Origin: Warburgia ugandensis
Lineage: Eukaryota > Streptophyta > Magnoliopsida > Canellales > Canellaceae
Direction of reading: 5' to 3'
Assembly: GCA_035236585.1 (NCBI GenBank)
Contig: CP141132.1
Span: forward strand, 26,557,445 to 26,621,444
Length of the DNA stretch: 64,000 bases
How positions within the stretch are numbered: the stretch's first letter is position 1; each line of letters opens with the position of its first letter. The notes beneath the pieces are model-generated. The model saw only the letters and a list, made by a program, of their open reading frames with translations. It made no database searches and was not told the DNA's origin. The translations under genes and the position numbers were made by a program. Below are positions 1 to 12,309 of the stretch, piece by piece.

Positions 1-816
1 ACCTCCTAGCATAGTGCTATGGGTCTTACAAATGCCCCGTGAGTTAGGGACTTACAAATGCCCATATTGTTACAAATCACATAAGCCAAAACTCAAAAAT
101 AAAATAGAGATGCAACTTACTAACATAGGCATCAAATCACATAAGATCCATACCAAAACTCATTTCTATCACCAAGATAAAAGGATTTTCATGTCCATGT
201 CAAAAACGAGGTCGATACATGCTGTATTGCCTTTCACATTTCTTTTTAGTTCAAAACAAGAGTCATCTTAGATACTTCCCTTTTCCATGGCATTTCAATG
301 CAAATCCTTGCGAAGCTTTTCAATGCATTTCTTTTCTTTACTTTTCTTTGCAATTCATTTCAAGAGTTTTCAATGGCATGGATAATTAATGACATAGTCA
401 ACTCTAGTAAAACTGTAGGTTTGAATGAGCTTGAACACAATGGATCTATCAATCCTTAGCTTAGTCATGCGAGGTGCATCATGAGCATGTTTTCTTACTA
501 GTTCAAGTTCAAGTTCATGTCTTATGATGATTATGTAATCAGCTATATTTATTTAATGTCTACTTTAATATTCATTGTCATGATGTTTCATATTTAACAT
601 TTTGGTCTCTAATGTAAAACCTAGGCATTATCACATGATATCATGGCTTATCTCATTGTTAAATGATTCTTACATAGCATTTCCATATCTTATTTCATTT
701 TCATATATATGTCACATTCATAGTCAATGTACATTATTTTATGACATTTTCATTCTTTTAAACACAATGATAAGTGTTATTTTCCCTATGCCATGTACAT
801 GTTCTCCTCTATGGTA
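1..816. other. Unclassified AT-rich flank
   Basis: No gene, transposon terminus or convincing coding exon is visible. The stretch is AT-rich with several short near-repeats of the type 'catttcaatgca'. It is the left flank of the first transposon stack, and once the stack is removed it continues at 30900. It may be older decayed repeat DNA, but I could not assign a family. Confidence 0.5.
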
Positions 817-867
817 CTCAATGTAGTGATTTTAAAGTTAACTTGCAAGTGCATGAATCAATGTAGT

Positions 868-3541
868 TGTAATATCCTCAATTTTAATTTTAAATTAGTG
901 ATAAAATAAATAAATTAAATTAAAAATTTTATGCATAGAATTTGGTCTTGAAAACTAGGAAGTACACGTTGATAGAATTCCAACGACATAAAGAATGCAG
1001 AAAAGGGAGCTCAAACGAAGAAGTTATGGGCCATTGAACTTGTAAGGGCAGTTTGGTAATTTGAAGGGGCCAAATTGCAAGGGCTGTTTTGATAATGGCA
1101 CCCCTTCCATCCCCCCTTATCAGATCTGACAATTTTGCAGAAAAAAATTGTCAGAGGGAAAGGCGTATAAGGGAAGAGTTTCCCTTCCTCCTCCCCAACA
1201 TGATCTCTCTCTCTCCCTCAGTCTGCTCCTCTCATCATCTTCTCCATCGGCCCTTTCCTTAAACCCTAACCTTTACAAAATTGTGTTTTTCTAACAACTA
1301 GGGATCCGGCAGTGTCAACAACCACCCAACTGATTGAGGTAAGCCCCAACCCTCTAATCCCCCTTTACGTGTGTGGTAAATACATCAATGGCGTGCATGA
1401 AAGTCGAAAAAAATGATGAGGGTTCGTTGTTTTTCCTAAAAATTTGTACACACTACTATTGGAATGCAAATCGATTGATAAAACATCATTAAATAGATAT
1501 TGGACCATCCATCTAGTGCATAAGGAACCCAAGAACAAACCCTTTAAGTTTGAGGAAAATTCGACGGTGGACGATGCCGAAAAGAGCGAAGAACAGTACG
1601 TAGGAAAATTTCAGGAACATGAGAAAAATTTAGTAAAAACCTTAGTTTTTGGAAAAATCAAGCCAAAAGAGTGTTCAAAATGGATTTTCATGTATTAAAA
1701 CAAATAGAAAATATATGATACTAAAGAAGGGCAAGAGGAGTAAATTAGATGTAATTATTGTATAAATTGATCTAACCAAGATCTTGAAAAATTGTTGATC
1801 TGAGGATGATCTGACCATCAGATTTATGAATAAACATTAAATACACACAAAAATAAACAGATGAATATGAGATGGGACTAAAGTTAAGAATCAAATCATA
1901 ATTAAAGATCTTAGAGGATGATCCAATGGTTGGATCACCATAAATTCCCTTATGATGAAATAAATAACATCAAATATTATTGTGGTATTGGCAAGTACAT
2001 CAGAATGTACAAGATAAGGGGATTATACACTCGAGTTGAGTGATCTCGCGTCATGATTGACTGTGATTTAAATTGCATTGTTTAAATTAGTCAAAAAATT
2101 GTGAAACTTAGAATTTTATATATTATGATTGATATTTGATTTCAACAATATATTGAATGGATTATGATTAATGATTTCATGAGATCGATATTACATATTT
2201 ATGCATAATTAGAAATTTCCTTTCCTTATTGCATCATTGAAATTGATGGGTTTTTATGAGAAAGGAAAGTGGAGTCTTGGTAGCTGGTCCTTTTAGAGGC
2301 TAACCTCGGGATGAGGGGAGTGCCTTGGGGATTGCAAACCATGAGTACTCTTGGTTTTTGAGATACATGTTTTTTGTATTTTGGGTTTTATGATGGGTGC
2401 TTTCACTCGGTGGATGTCATGCTAGGAGGGAATAGGGCCAGCCACCCACCCTCTGAGATTTGTGATGTGATTGTGATATGATAAACACTTGCCCACAGAT
2501 GGCTTTTGGTATCTGTTTGGTAACATGGATATTCCACACTACCAGTCCAGGCCTTTCCATGGGGACGGACGTTAAGTCTCTTGTTATGGTGTCGATGTGG
2601 AGCGGCGGTGGTTGAGACCCTGGAGGGTTGCCACTGTGGCATGACGATCCATACTCTTATTCTTTGTGCTGGCATGATGAGCATAGAGATATAATTATAT
2701 ACCTGGGTGTGACGACACTTAGAGGTTGGATATGAGTACTCATGATGTGTATGTGACGCTCGTGAGACCCATGTACCTTGGGGTGCCTTGTTATCATTAT
2801 ATGCTCATTTACATTAGCTCATATCATGTTTTAAATCCCTAAGATGCATGTTTTATCATACATGATTCTTTAAGATTATGTTGGCATTGATTATAATGAT
2901 TTTATTTTCGTAGATGATAGATCTTCTTATTATATCACCACTGTCATTCAATTTGTTTCATCTTTATTACATTAAATGTCTATGTACCTACACAAGCAAT
3001 AGCTTGCTGAGGCATTGCTTTGTTTTGCAATGCCTTAGATCTCAAGCGCGACAATAAGAAGGGCAAGACCATTGAGAACCCGTGATAGCAGTGGGAGATT
3101 TCTTTACTTTGACTGATAGATAGTGACGTGAGTTAATAAATGAAGTACCATGTGACTTTCTTTATGTACTGTATACTTTTATTTTATAGATTTGATTATG
3201 ATAGTTATACATATGATGGACATTTAGGTGGATGTTATGATGGACAGACCCTGGGCCACATTATTATTGTGTTTTGGATATTTATTGTTTTGAAAATAAA
3301 GGCACCAATGATTTTGATGTTGGTTTAACACGTGTATTGTTTCAATTGTATCATCGCAAAATTTTAATAATGTTTTAAATTATAATTGTGATGTTTTGGA
3401 AAAAGAAAATAACACTCAAAGGTTTTCAATAAATGTTTTCATAAAATAATTAATGGAATCTTTTATTTTGGGATCCTGACTACGACTATTACTATTATTA
3501 TTGTATTATAAAAAAAATTGTTATAAAAATTTGAGGTGTCA
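868..3541 (+). mobile_element. Solo LTR of a Ty3/Gypsy element
   Basis: A 2674-bp block starting tgtaatatcc and ending ggtgtca, flanked by tagt (864-867 and 3542-3545), a 4-bp duplication (or 5 bp with one mismatch). The sister LTR near 28388 has the uninterrupted sequence atgtagtatttt, which proves the insertion and fixes its edges. It contains a pyrimidine-rich leader near 1190-1260, a GC-rich GCCACCCACC module near 2440, and a hairpin followed by an aagggcaagacc segment near 3058. That segment recurs in the 56584 LTR (aaaggcaagacc near 58825). No internal region or second LTR remains, so this is a recombination product. The family is not named; the layout resembles the large Gypsy LTRs elsewhere in the window. 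Confidence 0.85.
3010..3035 (+). other. Stem-loop near the 3' end of the solo LTR
   Basis: A perfect 9-bp inverted repeat (aggcattgc / gcaatgcct) around an 8-nt T-rich loop, about 505 bp before the LTR end. Comparable stems with different sequence lie at similar positions in the other Gypsy LTRs here (15662, 21406, 36190, 44764). A role in RNA 3'-end formation or packaging is inference. Confidence 0.6.
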
Positions 3542-5060
3542 TAGTATTTTCATGTAAGCAAGGTTGATCTCAAGAGAAATCTCATGGATTTGCAATGGAT
3601 TAGATCTTATTCAAATTATTTAGCTTCAACCAAAAGAGAAGGGTGTGGATTGAATTAAGAGATTAAAGTACTCAACTTAGAAACATTCATGTAATTAGAA
3701 ACTAAAACAAAAAAGGAAACTTGCCTAAATTAAAACTAAACAATTGTAAGTTAACATGAACTACAGTAAACAACTGATTTAAGGAAATTGATTAAAACTA
3801 AAAACTTTCCTAATCTAGATTAAAAGTAAAGGAAATTTACTAAAGCTAAACTAAGCTAATGGAATTGAAAACTTAACTAATTATAAACTATAAAGAATGA
3901 GAAAGATTCAATCCAGGAAATTAAACTTAAGGAAACTACATAAGAAGGAAACTTTCACAATTTAGAACTTTTCAAAACGAAAACTTACCAAAAATAGAAC
4001 TTTCTAAAATTCAAAAAGTAAACTTTATAATCCTAAAAAAACTTAAAAAAAATAATTCAACTACTATAAAACAATATTTAACAACTAAGTTAACCAAGAA
4101 TCTAAAAGGAATAAGATTTAGAACCATACACATGGCTTTTGGACTGTCCTCGTGATTCTGAAGGCCTAAACATGATGAACTTTAATGCACCTATAATGAG
4201 TTACTATAAAAAAATAACTATGGGATGTAATAAAAAACATGAAAATCTAAATGGGTACCTAAGGATTCTGAAAATTGTGATATTTTGATGGTAGGAATTA
4301 AAGCACAAAGTTAAGGAAAAACCAATCTCCAGATTTCAGAACTTAAGAACAGTCAATAAATCCTGCATTAGAAACCTATTAAAACCATAAATTTTATACA
4401 AAGAAACAACCCATGTAAATACTTTAATGAAATAAATATTCCATGACATGAATTCCCAAATTTTTTTATTGAATCATCTCCAAATTACACCAAAAATTAA
4501 ATGCATAATACATGTTCAAAAGCTAGAAATTGTTCCTAAGCTTAAAAACCTAATAAAAACTACAAAAAAAGTGTGATATATATTTTAAAATAAGGTATAA
4601 TGACATGCAAAGAAAACCAAGATAGGAGGGTGAACTAAGGATAAACAACCCAAAACTAAGGGAAAAGAGGGTAGAAAGCATGGAATTCAAGTGGAGAAAT
4701 CAAGGATTTAAGCTAGCTCTTCACTTGGATGTCACTATCAAGGATGATTTAACTTTAATCTTAAGATAATAATAAAGAAAAAAGTTGGAATTGAGGTAGA
4801 GAAGAAAGGAGAAAGCTAAATGTAAAGGAAGTTACAAAACTAGAAAGCAAAACAATGGAAACTAAAGCAATGAAAATTAAACCAAAGTAAGCAAACTATT
4901 AACCAAAATTGGAGAGAAAATAACTAAGACAATAACTAGAAATCCACAAGGAGAAAAGAATCTAAGAAAACTCAAAGTCCAGCTACAAATAACACTAAAG
5001 AAAAGCTTGATTTCAAGGTTTGTCACGCATCTCTACTTGGAAAATACGTATGAAACATGG

Positions 5061-5070
5061 CTATATATAG
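5061..5070 (-). promoter_or_regulatory. TATA box of TR-GAG-like 3' LTR
   Basis: The palindromic ctatatatag lies in the LTR. The same motif is conserved in the partner LTR at 29949-29958. The minus strand is the transcribed orientation. Confidence 0.5.
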
Positions 5071-6197
5071 ATGGGTAAGTTTCTAACTTAAGGAGTAAAA
5101 ACATGAGGAAAGTGGTCCTATGGTTAGGTTATTGAATGAGGAAGGTTAGGTGGAGGAAAATTTGGTAGGAATAATGTCATTGAAGATGACATGAGAGAGA
5201 TTAATAAATACAAGCTGGCTGGTTTCTAAATTAGAAAGTGGGGAAGGCATACATTTCCATAGAAGGAGAGTGACTCTCCACTATTGTAATTGGATGGAAT
5301 TTGAATGGTGGAAATTCAAGGTAAGGAATAAGGTTTAGGAAAGACGTGGAAAGATTTAGGGTTTTGAGGTTAATTGAATTTAAGTAGATCTAAGGTTTCC
5401 TATTTAGGAAACCCTTGATCACTAGGGGGGAGTCCTTTTGGATGGTTGCTTCCTCCTTCACTTAAAAACATGGAGCCCTAGTAGGATGGGTAAATTAGGC
5501 TTAGAGTATGGGTTTTTCTCTTTTTATGGGTCCCTTAATGCATGATCATCTTACCTTTTACATTAATCTTGCAAAATCCCTTAAAAATCACACTTTTAAC
5601 ATAAGAAAGTTGCTTAAATTGATGTTCTAATTATATGACTCCATGTGGCACTCCTCCTTGGCTTAATGGATAATTTTGCTGGCTTTCCCTAGTGGCTTAA
5701 GTGGCTTCATTGCTTAGTTCAAGGCTTGAGTAGCTGATATGGCTTATCATCCCTTTTCATGGCTTTAAAGGCTAAGTAGCTTGAATGGCTCCCATGCAGA
5801 GGTGGTGGAAATGCATGACTTACTTCATGGGCCTATTTTAGTCACCTTTAGCACTTCCAATTGCCTTTATTACTTGATCTTGACCTCGATCACATGTTGG
5901 ATTGATGATTCTTAGGCTTTGACTCAATATTCTGATCTTGATCTTCAAGGTTCATCTCAGTTGATCTTGATTGTCAAATCACCATCTCACTTCCTACTAA
6001 AAGTAAAAACCTCTAATTGATTAATTACATTCTTACATGGATTAGCCTCTAAACATGCAAAATATCAGAATTTTGAATCATTAGGTCAAAAAATACATAT
6101 GTTACAATTTTTATCCTAAAATTCTAATTTAACATTATAAGTTGCCACACATGAGTAACTAATTAGGTAGTTTTTATGCAAAATTAGACATTTATCA

Positions 6198-6208
6198 CAC
6201 CCCCAACC
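6198..6208 (-). other. Polypurine tract of TR-GAG-like element
   Basis: On the minus strand ggttgggggtg lies directly before the LTR start TGATAAATG. It is preceded by an 'agactagaaaaatgctgg' context that is common just upstream of the 3' LTR in Tat-lineage elements. Confidence 0.75.
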
Positions 6209-6781
6209 AGCATTTTTCTAGTCTTGAGAAGAACATGTAAAAAAGTTTTTTTCAAAAGTAAATATAAAGTGCCACTTTCATAGGTACTTATTATTTCATT
6301 TACACATGCAATAAGTCCTTATATCCTTAAGTTACCCTTAGTGGATGAGTTATGCCTCATGAGGATCTGTAGTGAATATACCCACAAATTTCCCTAAGCT
6401 TGAGTCCCCTATTGTATCTCAAAGAATCCTCATTCATTATAATCTACTTGTTTTTCACAACTTAATAAAGAGGATTGACAATTTCACAAATCATACACCT
6501 ACCAAAGACATTTTATTTTAGTTATTTCTCGAGGTGCATTGTGTGTACAACCACATAAGTCATAACTTCTAATTAGATATGCTCAGATTCCATTAGAAAT
6601 ATGTTTTGACCTCAAATCCTCTTAGTGTTACTCTCAGAAATGGAGCTCTCAAATAAGGGGTTGAACATACTTCTCTCATTATGTGACCGAATCCAACAAG
6701 TTAATGGTTTACATAACCTTTTAATGCTAATGAGAAAAAGGAAAGTCATCCTTAAGAGTGGATGTTATTACCAGGAATAAC
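6209..6781 (-). other. Distal non-coding internal region of TR-GAG-like element
   Basis: The 3' part of the internal region, cut off from the remainder by the CACTA insertion and resuming at 24327. No coding similarity is seen. The DNA is AT-rich without long open frames. Confidence 0.6.
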
Positions 6782-6796
6782 CACTACTACACATGG
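6782..6796 (+). repeat. CACTA left terminal inverted repeat
   Basis: cactactacacatgg pairs with the right terminus at 24312-24326 with one mismatch. Confidence 0.85.
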
Positions 6797-6799
6797 GGC

Positions 6800-7470
6800 T
6801 TTTAAAGTCAACATAAAGAAGTTTCTTATTTGACTGCCAATTTTGTAAATATTTTATAAGTCAGTTAGAAATAAACAACTTGAAAAATATAGACTTAAGA
6901 AGTCGTTTAACTATAAACAACTTTAAAAACCTGACACGAAGAGGGAATTTTTTACGAGAAGCACTTTTAAAGTAGTTTAATGTTAAACGACTTCAAAAGT
7001 TGATAACTTTTAAAGTCGTTTAGCCCTAAATGACTTTAAAAGTCAATAACTTTTGAAGTCGTTTAAGGTAAGTGACTTCAAAAGTATCACAATAAATTTG
7101 GCAGGAATATTATATTAAGTTGGAATGGACTTTTAAATTCTAGTAGTAAATAGCTTTATAAGTGAATAACTTTTAAAGTCATTTATCTTAAGAAACTTTA
7201 AAAGTATGACAATAAATTTGGTGAGATTATTATATTATGTGGGAATGGACTTTTAAAGTCATTTCACTCAAAGCAACTTCAAATGTTAGTAACTTTTGAA
7301 GTCGTTTAGTGATAAATGACTTTAAAAGTGAGTAACATTTCAAGCCGCATGATTGAAATGACTTTAAAAGTTAATTCATGTGTATTCTTTTAAAGTCATT
7401 TAGTGCTAAGCAACTTCAAAAGTATATAATTTTTAAAGTTGTTTAGTACTAAATGACTTCTAAAGTCTTT
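6800..7470. repeat. CACTA left subterminal repeat array
   Basis: Many copies of the motif cttttaaagtcgttta and its inverted form (aaacgacttcaaaag), paired as short palindromes with loops of about 6-12 nt. A longer unit of about 135 bp, containing acaataaatttgg, occurs twice (around 7088 and 7209). Such arrays are the known binding region for the element's own DNA-binding protein in CACTA transposons. That role here is by family analogy. Confidence 0.8.
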
Positions 7471-7477
7471 GTTCATT

Positions 7478-7485
7478 TATAAATA
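7478..7485 (+). promoter_or_regulatory. Candidate TATA box of CACTA transposase promoter
   Basis: tataaata lies directly after the left subterminal array and before a pyrimidine-rich stretch (7500-7610) suitable as a leader. It lies about 1.36 kb upstream of the TNP2 start, so introns in the leader or a small upstream gene would be needed. Confidence 0.4.
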
Positions 7486-7718
7486 GCCATCAACGTATCA
7501 TTTTTTCCTGTACCCTCTTCTTCTCACGGGTGGCATGATGGCTTTCTCCTTTATCCTTATGCTTCTCTCTTTTTCCCTTTTTGCTTTCCATCTCTATTTT
7601 CATTTTATAGATCATGTGGGTTTTCTCACTATAGATGATGGGGTTAAGAAGTCTGTTACATCATCTTGATTTTGCAAAACTCATATAATATCATTAAAAA
7701 TGACAACTGCTTCTCTCT

Positions 7719-7871
7719 TTAACCCTCACTATTGAAGAAAGGGAGAACATTAAGGTTTTGTTCAAGAGGCACAACATTAGGTTTGATGAAGAGTGGTGGT
7801 TATATCATCAACTTTTGGTAGAAAAAATTGAAGCACACACACTCTCTCAACATAGAATGGATGTCACTTAA
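7719..7871 (+). pseudogene. Small open segment upstream of TNP2
   Basis: An open frame of about 50 codons ends at TAA 7869-7871. It has a protein-like composition, including EERENIKVLFKRHNIRFDEE followed by a WW pair, rather than the A/T-biased runs of chance frames nearby. No ATG precedes it in frame, so it would have to be a downstream exon. It lies between the left array and the array at 8140. It could be a remnant of the short gene that some CACTA elements carry before TNP2, or chance. I do not recognise the protein. Confidence 0.25.
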
Positions 7872-8139
7872 TTACTAGGCTAGGTTTTGATTAAAAAGAG
7901 TAGGTTCACTCTTTGATCTTGTATTAATAAGATCTAATAATATGTAACATTTGATATATGTAACATTGTATGTAATAAAAATAATAATTTGATTTCATTG
8001 TTGACGTGTTGGTTTATGTATATATATAGTATATATGTTTGTGTTTGTAAAATTGGTTTCCTTGTGTATTTATGTAAGGTATTGTAACGTACAAAAACTA
8101 AGTAAATATATATTTAAAGTGAAAAGTTAAAAAGTATTA

Positions 8140-8395
8140 AGGTCATTTTATTCAAATGACTTTAAGTGTCCATACTTTTAAAGTCGTTTATAGATAAACA
8201 ACTTTAAAAGTGTGGAATCTTAAAGTAGTTTATAGATAAACAATTTTAAAAGTGTGGACTCTTAAAGTTGTTTACATAAAAAGGACTTTAAAATTTCATA
8301 CTTTTAAAATCGTTTATCTATAAATGACTTTTATAGTCATTTATCTATAAATGACTTTTAAAGTCGTTTATAGCAAACGACTTCAATTGTATGTC
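8140..8395. repeat. Internal copy of the CACTA subterminal motif array
   Basis: Six or more units of the same inverted motif (cttttaaagtcgtttatag, with ctataaatgacttttaaag on the other side), lying directly upstream of the TNP2 gene rather than at the element end. Confidence 0.75.
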
Positions 8396-8837
8396 ATTTT
8401 TAAGAATTATTTTGTTGACTTCTGCCCTGCTTTTTGGATCTATGTTTATTATCTATGCACAAAAACTAAACCAGATTTTAGTTTCCCTACTTTGAACCAA
8501 ATCCTACATCTGAATTGGATCTACATTCACAAATTCGGGGTCAATATCTATTTTTAAGTGTTGGTTAGTATCTCTTTGTTTGTCTCATATGTATAATGCA
8601 CATTTGAAGAATTTTTACAAGGTTATGGGTTAAAAAAATTTCTTTTGAAAGTTAATTTCATTCTTGAATGTGTTTATCATATTTTGTTTTTCTTCATTAT
8701 TAATTGAAAATTTCCATGAAATGTAGTTATTTCAAATACTTCTAATTCCTGTATATATGATGTTTGGTAAAATGCCTAACCTAATCTTTTCATATCAAAC
8801 AAGTCTTTACACACATTTGCTTCAATTTCTTGTGATA

Positions 8838-11789
8838 ATGGACAAATATGCTAGGATGACTACTACAAGAACATCAAAAGAATATGATGAGGGAACAAAA
8901 AATTTCATATTTGCACTTAAGGGCAGGTGTTGATAGTAATTGCATGCATTGTCCATGCTCAAAATGTGGAAACTTGAAAAAAGTAACTATAGGGCTGTTG
9001 AGAGAACACTTGTGCTTCAATGGAATAGCTGAAAGCTACCACCCATGGATTTGACATGGAGAAGAACTTCTGCATAGGTCCTTGACAAGGCCCGAAAGAT
9101 ATGATCAAGGCATTATAGGAAGTGTTGGAGATACTATAGCTGTACCGATGTTTCAATATGCATATGATGATTTTCAAGATGACCCTAAATAATTTCACAC
9201 TACATTAGAGGAATCCAATAAGCCATTGTACCCTAAGTGTAAATATTATACCAAGCTATCCGTAGTGATAGAACTTTACAATGTGAAATCAAGATTTGGT
9301 TTTTTATTTTAAGGTTTTACAAATGTCTTGAAATTGGTGGGTAAGATGTTACTGACAGATACTAAATTGGCAAGGTCCACATGGGAGGCAAAGAAAAACA
9401 TGGCTGCACTAGGGTTGAACTATGAGAAGACACATGCGTGTCCCAATGATTGCATCTTGTATAGGAAGAAGCATAAGGATAAAACTACATGCCCAACTTG
9501 TGGACAGCCAAGATGGAAGTTAAAGAAGAATTCAACTAAGACAGTTATAGGTCTTCCTGCAAAGGTTCTATGGTACTCCCCCTATTTCAAGGTTCAAAGG
9601 AATGTTTTGTATAACAGAAATAGTGAAGAAATTAGTGTGGCATGCCAAGGACTGAATAGCGAATAGCTTTTTATGCCATCCAGCAGATAGCCTAGCACAT
9701 AAGCTCGTAGATTTCATGTGGTCTAATTTTGGTGAAGAATCTAGAAACCTATGAATCATATTATCTGTAAATAGGATTAATCCTCATGATTCTATAAGTA
9801 GCAAGTATAGTTGTTGGCCTATTGTATTAGTTTATTACAACCTCCCACCATCTCTATGCATGAAGAGGAAGTTCATGATGCTAACTATGTTGATATTAGG
9901 TCCAAAGCAATTAGGGAATGACATTGGCATGTACTTGTCTCCCTTGATCGATGATCTTGAGACATTATGGGGCGTAGGCATTTAATAATGCAATGCATAC
10001 AGGAAAGAGTCATTCACCCTAAAGGTTATACTATTGTGAACAATAAGCTACTTCATTACATATGGTTATTTGTTTGGATGCACTATGAAGGGATACAATG
10101 CTTGTGGTATCTGTAGTAATCAAACATGTGTTGTATGACTTAAACATGGTAGGAAAATGGCATTCCTTGGGCACATAAGATGGTTGCGTAGAGACCATCC
10201 ATATCATTTTAAGAAGGGAAAATTTAATGGGACTGTAGAGAAAAGGACACCTCCAATGATGTTGACAGGACAACAAGTATTGGAGCAAGTTGAAAACATT
10301 AATGTCTTGTGGGGAAAGAAGAAATTAAGTAAACATTCAGGTGAAAGTAATTGTAGTTGTTAGAAGAAGAAATCAATATTCTTTCGTCTAGCATACTAGG
10401 AATCACTGCATATACCCCATGCGCTTAATGCCATGCACATTGAGAAAAATGTGTGGGAAACCTTGATTAGTACCTTGCTTAGTATCCCAGGAAAACAAAG
10501 GATGGACTTGTAGCTCAAATGGATCTTATGAACATGGTTTTGAAGAAGAGGTTGCACCTAGAGGATAGGGTCAGTTGAGGAACATACTTGCCTAAGGCAT
10601 ATTATATGCTCGATAGAGAGGAGAGGAGAATAATGAGTAAAACTCTGTTCATGTTCATTGTCTCCGTGGAAGAACTAAAATTGTTGGGATGGTCCCACAA
10701 TTGGAATCCCAAGAAAGAAATAATCACTTGCATTTCATGATCTCAAGGTTGGCTAATCTCTATCGAGTAGTCGTATATCGACTGTTGACTATAAAAAACA
10801 GGATCAGGCGCATCTTTATGTGTTGTGAAATATTGACGAACTCCAACCACACATTAAGTTAATCATGCATGCACTTACATAAAAATTTAATTGTTGATGG
10901 TTACATTTTCTTTGATTACTCTATTAATTCATGTGTGCGTAGTGAACACATGGAGGAACTCAAACCAAAGAATTCAAGTTACACAAAGAAATATAAGTGG
11001 CTAGAATTTGGGCATTATTGCACTTTCAGTAATTGGCTATGTAAGAAGTTAAAATGAAAGAATTCTAACTTAATATTAATTAAAAAACTACATTTTGTTT
11101 ATATGTATGTATATATATATATATAATCTTACCTAATTAGTTAATATGAATATACATAGATTCAAGGTCAGTGAGAAGTAATAGGCAGTGATATATCAGA
11201 AACCTTGGGTTGGATGGCAATGGGACCACGACCAGAAGTAATAAAATATGTTGGATATGCCATCAATGGTTATTGCTTTTACACGAAAGATCATGATAAC
11301 TCAAGAGTGCAATAGAATAGTGGAGTTAGCTTAGTTGCCAATACTACATTCTTTTTTAGTTCAAAGGATAACTAGCCAATACTGGTGGATGATATTTATT
11401 ACAGGGTTATAAGTGAGATTTGGGCCTTTGATTATACTTTTAGAAATGTGGTGGTATTTAAGTGAAATTGGGTGAAACACCACAAAGACAGCATCAAAAC
11501 TGATGCCCTTTGATTGACATTGGTTGAGCTCAATAGGATTGGCTATAAAAATGATCAATTTATTTTGGCATCTCAAGCAAAACAATTATTTTACGTGTAA
11601 GATGAACATGATAAGAGATGGTCAACTATTTTATCATCCTGTCTGAGGGATTTTTATGATGAAGATGACCTAAGAGATACAGAAATAAATTACCCTTCTA
11701 TTACCAAAACAATCCTATAAATTGAATTAGTACTTGGTGAGAATGAGGATTATGTGCATGACAATGGTGAGGAGGGTGCTTGGGTTTGA
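8838..11789 (+). pseudogene. TNP2-type CACTA transposase, decayed
   Basis: Role in the family: the catalytic transposase that cuts CACTA elements. Seen in order through several frames: an ATG at 8838 opening MDKYARM, then a transposase-associated domain (NCMHCPCSKCGN near 8940, LREHLCFNGI, WIWHGEELL); the zinc-ribbon-like stretch HACPNDCILYRKKH with CPTCGQPRWK (9430-9520); TNP2 core matches HPADSLAHKLVDFMWS (9676), WPIVLVYYNLPPSLCMKRK (9820), MKGYNACGICSNQTC (10086) and ALNAMHIEKNVWETL (10420); and near 11390-11640 a DUF4216-like part (VISEIWAFDY, LNRIGYKNDQFILASQAKQ). The last frame stops at TGA 11787-11789. In-frame stops and frameshifts recur from about 8940 onward, so no full product can be made; introns may explain a few of the breaks. 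The longest open piece is 9328-9666. Confidence 0.85.
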
Positions 11790-11860
11790 AAACAATATAT
11801 AGTTGGGGGAATGTGAAATAATGTATTAGTTAGTTGCAATATATATATATATATATATAA
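11099..11860. repeat. Two TA microsatellites within or after TNP2
   Basis: Short (TA)n tracts lie at about 11105-11125 and 11839-11860. The first sits in a likely intron between TNP2 segments, the second just beyond the last stop. Confidence 0.6.
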
Positions 11861-12059
11861 TTCCACATTTATTATTAGCTCTTTTGTCATAAGCTATATG
11901 GATTGATAAGTGAGCTATATGTATGTACAAAGAATGTATGAATCAATGTTGACTAGCATAAAAAATTGGTTTCATTGTGTATTAATTGTTACATAGTATA
12001 AAGTACAAACATAAAAGGTATATATATTTTGAATAAAAAATAATGTTTAAATTTGTTTA

Positions 12060-12255
12060 CAAATAAACGAGTTTAAAGTCCTTAAGGGTAAAGGACTTTA
12101 AAAGTATAGACTTTTGAAGTCGTTTATCTATAAATGACTTTTAATGTCATTTAGTTATAAATGATTATAAAAGTCTCTACTTTTAAAGTTGTTTAGAACT
12201 AAATGACTTTTAAAAGTTGACATTATTAAAGTCATTTACACTAAATGACTTCTTT
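12060..12255. repeat. Internal CACTA motif array between the two genes
   Basis: About four palindromic units of the same cttttaaagtc(g/a)ttta motif lie in the intergenic space between the TNP2 remnant and the ULP1-containing gene. Confidence 0.75.
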
Positions 12256-12309
12256 ATGTACATCAAAATTTACTACTAAAAACAATCTACCCAAATTTGC
12301 ACTACTACA

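Larger units (their letters stand above)
822..6197 (-). repeat. 3' LTR of TR-GAG-like element (interrupted)
   Basis: About 2.7 kb of LTR once the solo LTR at 868-3541 is removed. It aligns along its length with the right LTR at 28347-30894. The outer end (tgtagtgatttt) matches the other copy's tgttgtggtttt, and the inner end is cattttatca-like. It retains roughly 150-200 bp around 5250-5440 that the right LTR lacks. The two copies differ at many positions, so the element is old. Confidence 0.85.

Noticed and set aside
6800..7470. Inverted motifs considered as microRNA precursors
   Set aside because: Many tandem short palindromes characteristic of CACTA subterminal arrays, not a single extended foldback.
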